From the NCBI RefSeq assembly GCF_017976235.1, contig NZ_JACVHC010000001.1, positions 1,178,001 through 1,242,000 of the forward strand: a DNA stretch of 64,000 nt, in the 5' to 3' direction. Of the stretch, positions 61,809 to 64,000 are shown in pieces; the stretch's first letter is position 1, and every line of letters starts with the position of its first letter. The notes under the pieces were generated by a model. It did no database searches, was not told the DNA's origin, and saw nothing but the letters and a program-made list of their open reading frames with translations. A program made the position numbers and the translations under genes. The DNA is from Pseudomonas anatoliensis. Its GTDB lineage: Bacteria; Pseudomonadota; Gammaproteobacteria; Pseudomonadales; Pseudomonadaceae.

Positions 61809-62030
61809 ATGTTTGAATTTTTCTTGAATGGGTTGGGCGTGGTGTTTCTGTGGCTGGCGGTGGAGTACTGCTTGCGCCGTGAGACCGCAGACAGTCTGGA
61901 TGAGGCGAGCATGGTGCCGTTTGCCGATGACCCGGAGGTGGCGCGCAGGGTTGAGCTGGCGACGGGCAAGGCCGTGAAAGCGGTGGCGCCGGAGGTGGCG
62001 AAGCCGGGTTGGATCAATCTGGATATGTAA
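61809..62030 (+). CDS. Small membrane protein after ccoN
   Basis: 73 residues with one N-terminal membrane helix (FEFFLNGLGVVFLWLAVEYC) and a charged C-terminal tail. It starts 15 bp after the ccoN stop, with CAGGGAG upstream, so it is cotranscribed. By position it corresponds to PA4134. It may stabilise the alternative oxidase, as CcoQ does, which is inference. Confidence 0.78.
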   Translation: MFEFFLNGLGVVFLWLAVEYCLRRETADSLDEASMVPFADDPEVARRVELATGKAVKAVAPEVAKPGWINLDM

Positions 62031-62033
62031 CCT

Positions 62034-62121
62034 CCTGTAGGAGCTGCCGCAGGCTGCGATCTTTTGATCTTGCGTTTAAAAAACAGATCAAAAGATCGCA
62101 GCCTGCGGCAGCTCCTACAGG
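62034..62121. repeat. REP pair between convergent genes
   Basis: CCTGTAGGAGCTGCCGCAGG and inverted partner, 3 bp after the small membrane protein stop. Confidence 0.9.
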
Positions 62122-62145
62122 AGGAATGCGTGTTTTCTTGGGGGC

Positions 62146-62637
62146 TCAGGTGCGGTCTCGAGGAATAAGACTCTGCAACTGCAACGCCAGAAAATCCGCA
62201 TCAAACGCAAACGTGTCGGGGTCTTTCAAGCCGTTGGTCTTGCGCCACTGCCACTCCCCGCCCGGCAGGCCCACCAGCGAAATACTGCCGTAGCGCGCCG
62301 CAGTCAAACCCATCACTGCCAATGAAATCTGCCCCGAGCTACCCATCACATCGGGTACAAACTCCACCGGTTTGCCGGCAATCACAATGGTCAGTTTCTC
62401 GGTCTTGAAGGTTGAAGTATCGACCGGTGTGCTAGGGCCGAACGCGACATACGCCTCACGGCTGACCTCCAGCAAATTCGGTGCCTGCACCGGTTCAAGC
62501 CATTGCTGGATCTGCCCGAACAGTTCGGTAATCCGCGTCGTCCATGCCTGCGACTGCGTTTCGAACAGTTGCTTCTTGTGCGCCTCACTCTCGGCATAGT
62601 GACGAAGCATTTCGCCCAGTTGTTGTACGTCGTTCAT
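62146..62637 (-). CDS. Conserved hypothetical protein
   Basis: 163 residues, no signal peptide or membrane helix. The N-terminal half is helical (QLGEMLRHYAESEAHKKQLF), the C-terminal half beta-rich (LTIVIAGKPVEFVPDVMGSS, GSISLVGLPGGEWQWRK). I do not recognise a family. Complement of CAGAGGAATGTACC context gives AGAGGAATG upstream of the ATG. Single gene. Confidence 0.72.
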   Translation of the reverse strand: MNDVQQLGEMLRHYAESEAHKKQLFETQSQAWTTRITELFGQIQQWLEPVQAPNLLEVSREAYVAFGPSTPVDTSTFKTEKLTIVIAGKPVEFVPDVMGSSGQISLAVMGLTAARYGSISLVGLPGGEWQWRKTNGLKDPDTFAFDADFLALQLQSLIPRDRT

Positions 62638-62839
62638 GGGTACATTCCTCTGAGGAGCCTGCGATACCTGATAGTGACAGATCGAAGCACTGGCGTACGT
62701 TTAACCTCGAAAGCGACCACCGTGACACTTTGCAGCTGGATGATCGGTACAGTTAATTTGCGCTGGCGCACGCAGGAGAACAAATAGACACTCGGCTCCG
62801 GCCCGGCCTTTCGTCTGGGCACCTGCCTGGGGACATCGA

Positions 62840-63532
62840 ATGCGCACTATCGGCCTGATCGGCGGCATGAGCTGGGAATCCAGCGCCGAATACTATCGCC
62901 TCATCAATCAGCAAGTCCGCGATCAGCTCGGCCCGCTGCGGTCGGCGCAGATGCTGATGTACAGCGTCGACTTCGGCCCGGTCGAACAGGCCCAGCATGC
63001 CGGGCGCTGGGACGATGCGGCAGCGATTCTGGTGGACGCCGCACGCAGGCTCGAAGCCGGCGGCGCTGAATGTGTGGTGCTGTGTACCAACACCATGCAC
63101 AAGGTGGCCGACCAGATTCAGGCGGCAATCAGCATTCCGTTTTTGCATATTGCCGAACCAGCGGCGCAAGCGGCTTTGAAGATTGATGCGCGAACGGTCG
63201 GGCTGTTGGGCACGGCGTTCACCATGGAGCAGGATTTTCTCAAGCAGCGCTTGATCGCCCAAGGCTTGACGGTATTGGTGCCGGACGACGCTCAGCGCAA
63301 AGAAGTGCACCGGATCATCTACGACGAACTCTGCGTCGGCGTGATCAGCGAGGCGTCGCGCAAGATCTACCAGCAGGTAATTGAATCCCTGACCGCTCGC
63401 GGCGCTCAGGCGATCATTCTGGGCTGCACGGAAATCGGCATGTTGATCAAACCCGAACACAGCGCCCTGCCCTTGCTCGACACCACCGAGCTGCATGCGC
63501 AGTCGGCGGTGGCGTTCGCGCTGGGAGACTGA
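62840..63532 (+). CDS. Aspartate/glutamate racemase family protein
   Basis: 230 residues. GLIGGMSWESSAEYYRLIN at the N terminus and the two catalytic cysteine motifs are present: Cys82 in VVLCTNTMHK and the second Cys in IILGCTEIGMLI near residue 194. PLP-independent racemase; D-aspartate or D-glutamate production, or another 2-amino acid, is possible. Start ATG 62840. Single gene. Confidence 0.92.
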   Translation: MRTIGLIGGMSWESSAEYYRLINQQVRDQLGPLRSAQMLMYSVDFGPVEQAQHAGRWDDAAAILVDAARRLEAGGAECVVLCTNTMHKVADQIQAAISIPFLHIAEPAAQAALKIDARTVGLLGTAFTMEQDFLKQRLIAQGLTVLVPDDAQRKEVHRIIYDELCVGVISEASRKIYQQVIESLTARGAQAIILGCTEIGMLIKPEHSALPLLDTTELHAQSAVAFALGD

Positions 63533-63533
63533 G

Positions 63534-64000
63534 TCAGGTTTTCGGACGATTGCGCAGGCGGGCCATGCTCAGGGTATCGACCCATTGCCCGTCGCGTACC
63601 GCGTAATCACGGAACAGGCCTTCGGTCTCGAAACCGAACTTGCGGTACAGACCGATAGCCGCCTCGTTGTCGGCGTACACCGACAGCTCGACGCGGTGCA
63701 GATTCATCCAGTTGTCGGCCACATCCAGCGCTGCCGCCAACAATTTCGAACCGACTCCCTTGCCCTGCCAAGCCGTCGCGACACCCATGCCGAAGCTGCC
63801 AGCGTGGCTGCGGCGAATCCGCGAAAAATGCTCTAGGCCCAAGTGACCGATCACTACGCCCTGATGCAGCGCCACCAGTTTCACCGCCCGCTCGTTATCG
63901 GCTTGTATCCGCTGGCGCCAAACCTCGGCGGACTGAAACGGCATCTGCAACACCTGCCGGGCGACGGCGGCATCGTTGTACAGAGCGGTGACGCCCTCGA
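63534..64000 (-). CDS. GNAT family N-acetyltransferase, 5' end beyond window
   Basis: 155 codons are visible and the frame stays open to base 64000, reading EGVTALYNDAAVARQVLQMP before FQSAEVWRQR, so the start lies outside. The acetyl-CoA loop pattern GMGVATAWQGKGVGSKLL and the C-terminal NEAAIGLYRKFGFETEG identify a RimI/SpeG-like GNAT. Substrate unknown. Stop 1 bp after the convergent racemase stop. Confidence 0.9.
   Translation of the reverse strand, partial: EGVTALYNDAAVARQVLQMPFQSAEVWRQRIQADNERAVKLVALHQGVVIGHLGLEHFSRIRRSHAGSFGMGVATAWQGKGVGSKLLAAALDVADNWMNLHRVELSVYADNEAAIGLYRKFGFETEGLFRDYAVRDGQWVDTLSMARLRNRPKT

Overview
The window is chromosomal DNA of a Pseudomonas, most likely of the P. 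fluorescens group. The evidence is high GC, a MuxABC-OpmB efflux operon, a GlgE-type glycogen/trehalose locus, DUF6124 and DUF3203-like genes, and many Pseudomonas-style REP elements of at least four sequence families. No tRNA, rRNA, CRISPR array or intact insertion sequence was recognised.

Layout. (1) 1-7660, plus strand: malQ (5' end cut), treY, a DUF2934 gene, glgX and a small acyl-CoA dehydrogenase-like gene. (2) 7660-22000 is an accessory region built by segmental duplication. It holds two paralogous ~1250-residue Ig-like repeat proteins, two PIG-L deacetylase-like genes, a NodS-like methyltransferase, a family 2 glycosyltransferase, an IS5-family remnant, a DUF6124 gene with a structured leader, one truncated and one intact endonuclease/exonuclease/phosphatase gene, and a 137-residue beta-rich protein. 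(3) 22174-26165: a full autotransporter and a passenger-less autotransporter barrel. (4) 26296-34011, minus strand: glgE, treS-maltokinase fusion and glgB. With region 1 this makes a near-complete GlgE-route alpha-glucan/trehalose system; treZ and glgA are expected upstream but not seen. (5) 34230-42002: small proteins, an MgtC-family protein, a CcoG-type Fe-S protein with a possible ANR box, a MocR regulator, an SDR oxidoreductase and an MHYT-GGDEF-EAL protein. (6) 42523-51629, minus strand: muxA-muxB-muxC-opmB. (7) 51818-64000: tpx, a YCII-family protein, a DUF3313-type lipoprotein, an eight-haem cytochrome with TPR repeats, a membrane protein, a cysI-like reductase with its DUF934 partner, an orphan CcoN with a small membrane protein, a hypothetical, an aspartate/glutamate racemase and a GNAT gene cut by the window end.

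The most unusual signal is one 22-bp perfect palindrome found three times, 60-63 bp before the start codons of the two Ig-like giants and the 137-residue protein. Its core, ACCTGTCAGATCTGACAGGT, has the form of a LuxR-family (quorum-sensing) lux box. The two giants share an almost identical N-terminal half but end in different low-GC tips (an Ig-like end versus a YVTN-type beta-propeller), and neither has a visible signal peptide. I read this as a quorum-controlled family of modular proteins with exchangeable ends. Its function and export route cannot be seen from the sequence.

Duplication scars are legible. The truncated phosphatase copy ends in the last residues of the acyl-CoA dehydrogenase, and the acyl-CoA dehydrogenase now runs into the tail of the second PIG-L gene. 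This separates the PIG-L/methyltransferase/glycosyltransferase operon from the glgX-acyl-CoA dehydrogenase genes it once followed.
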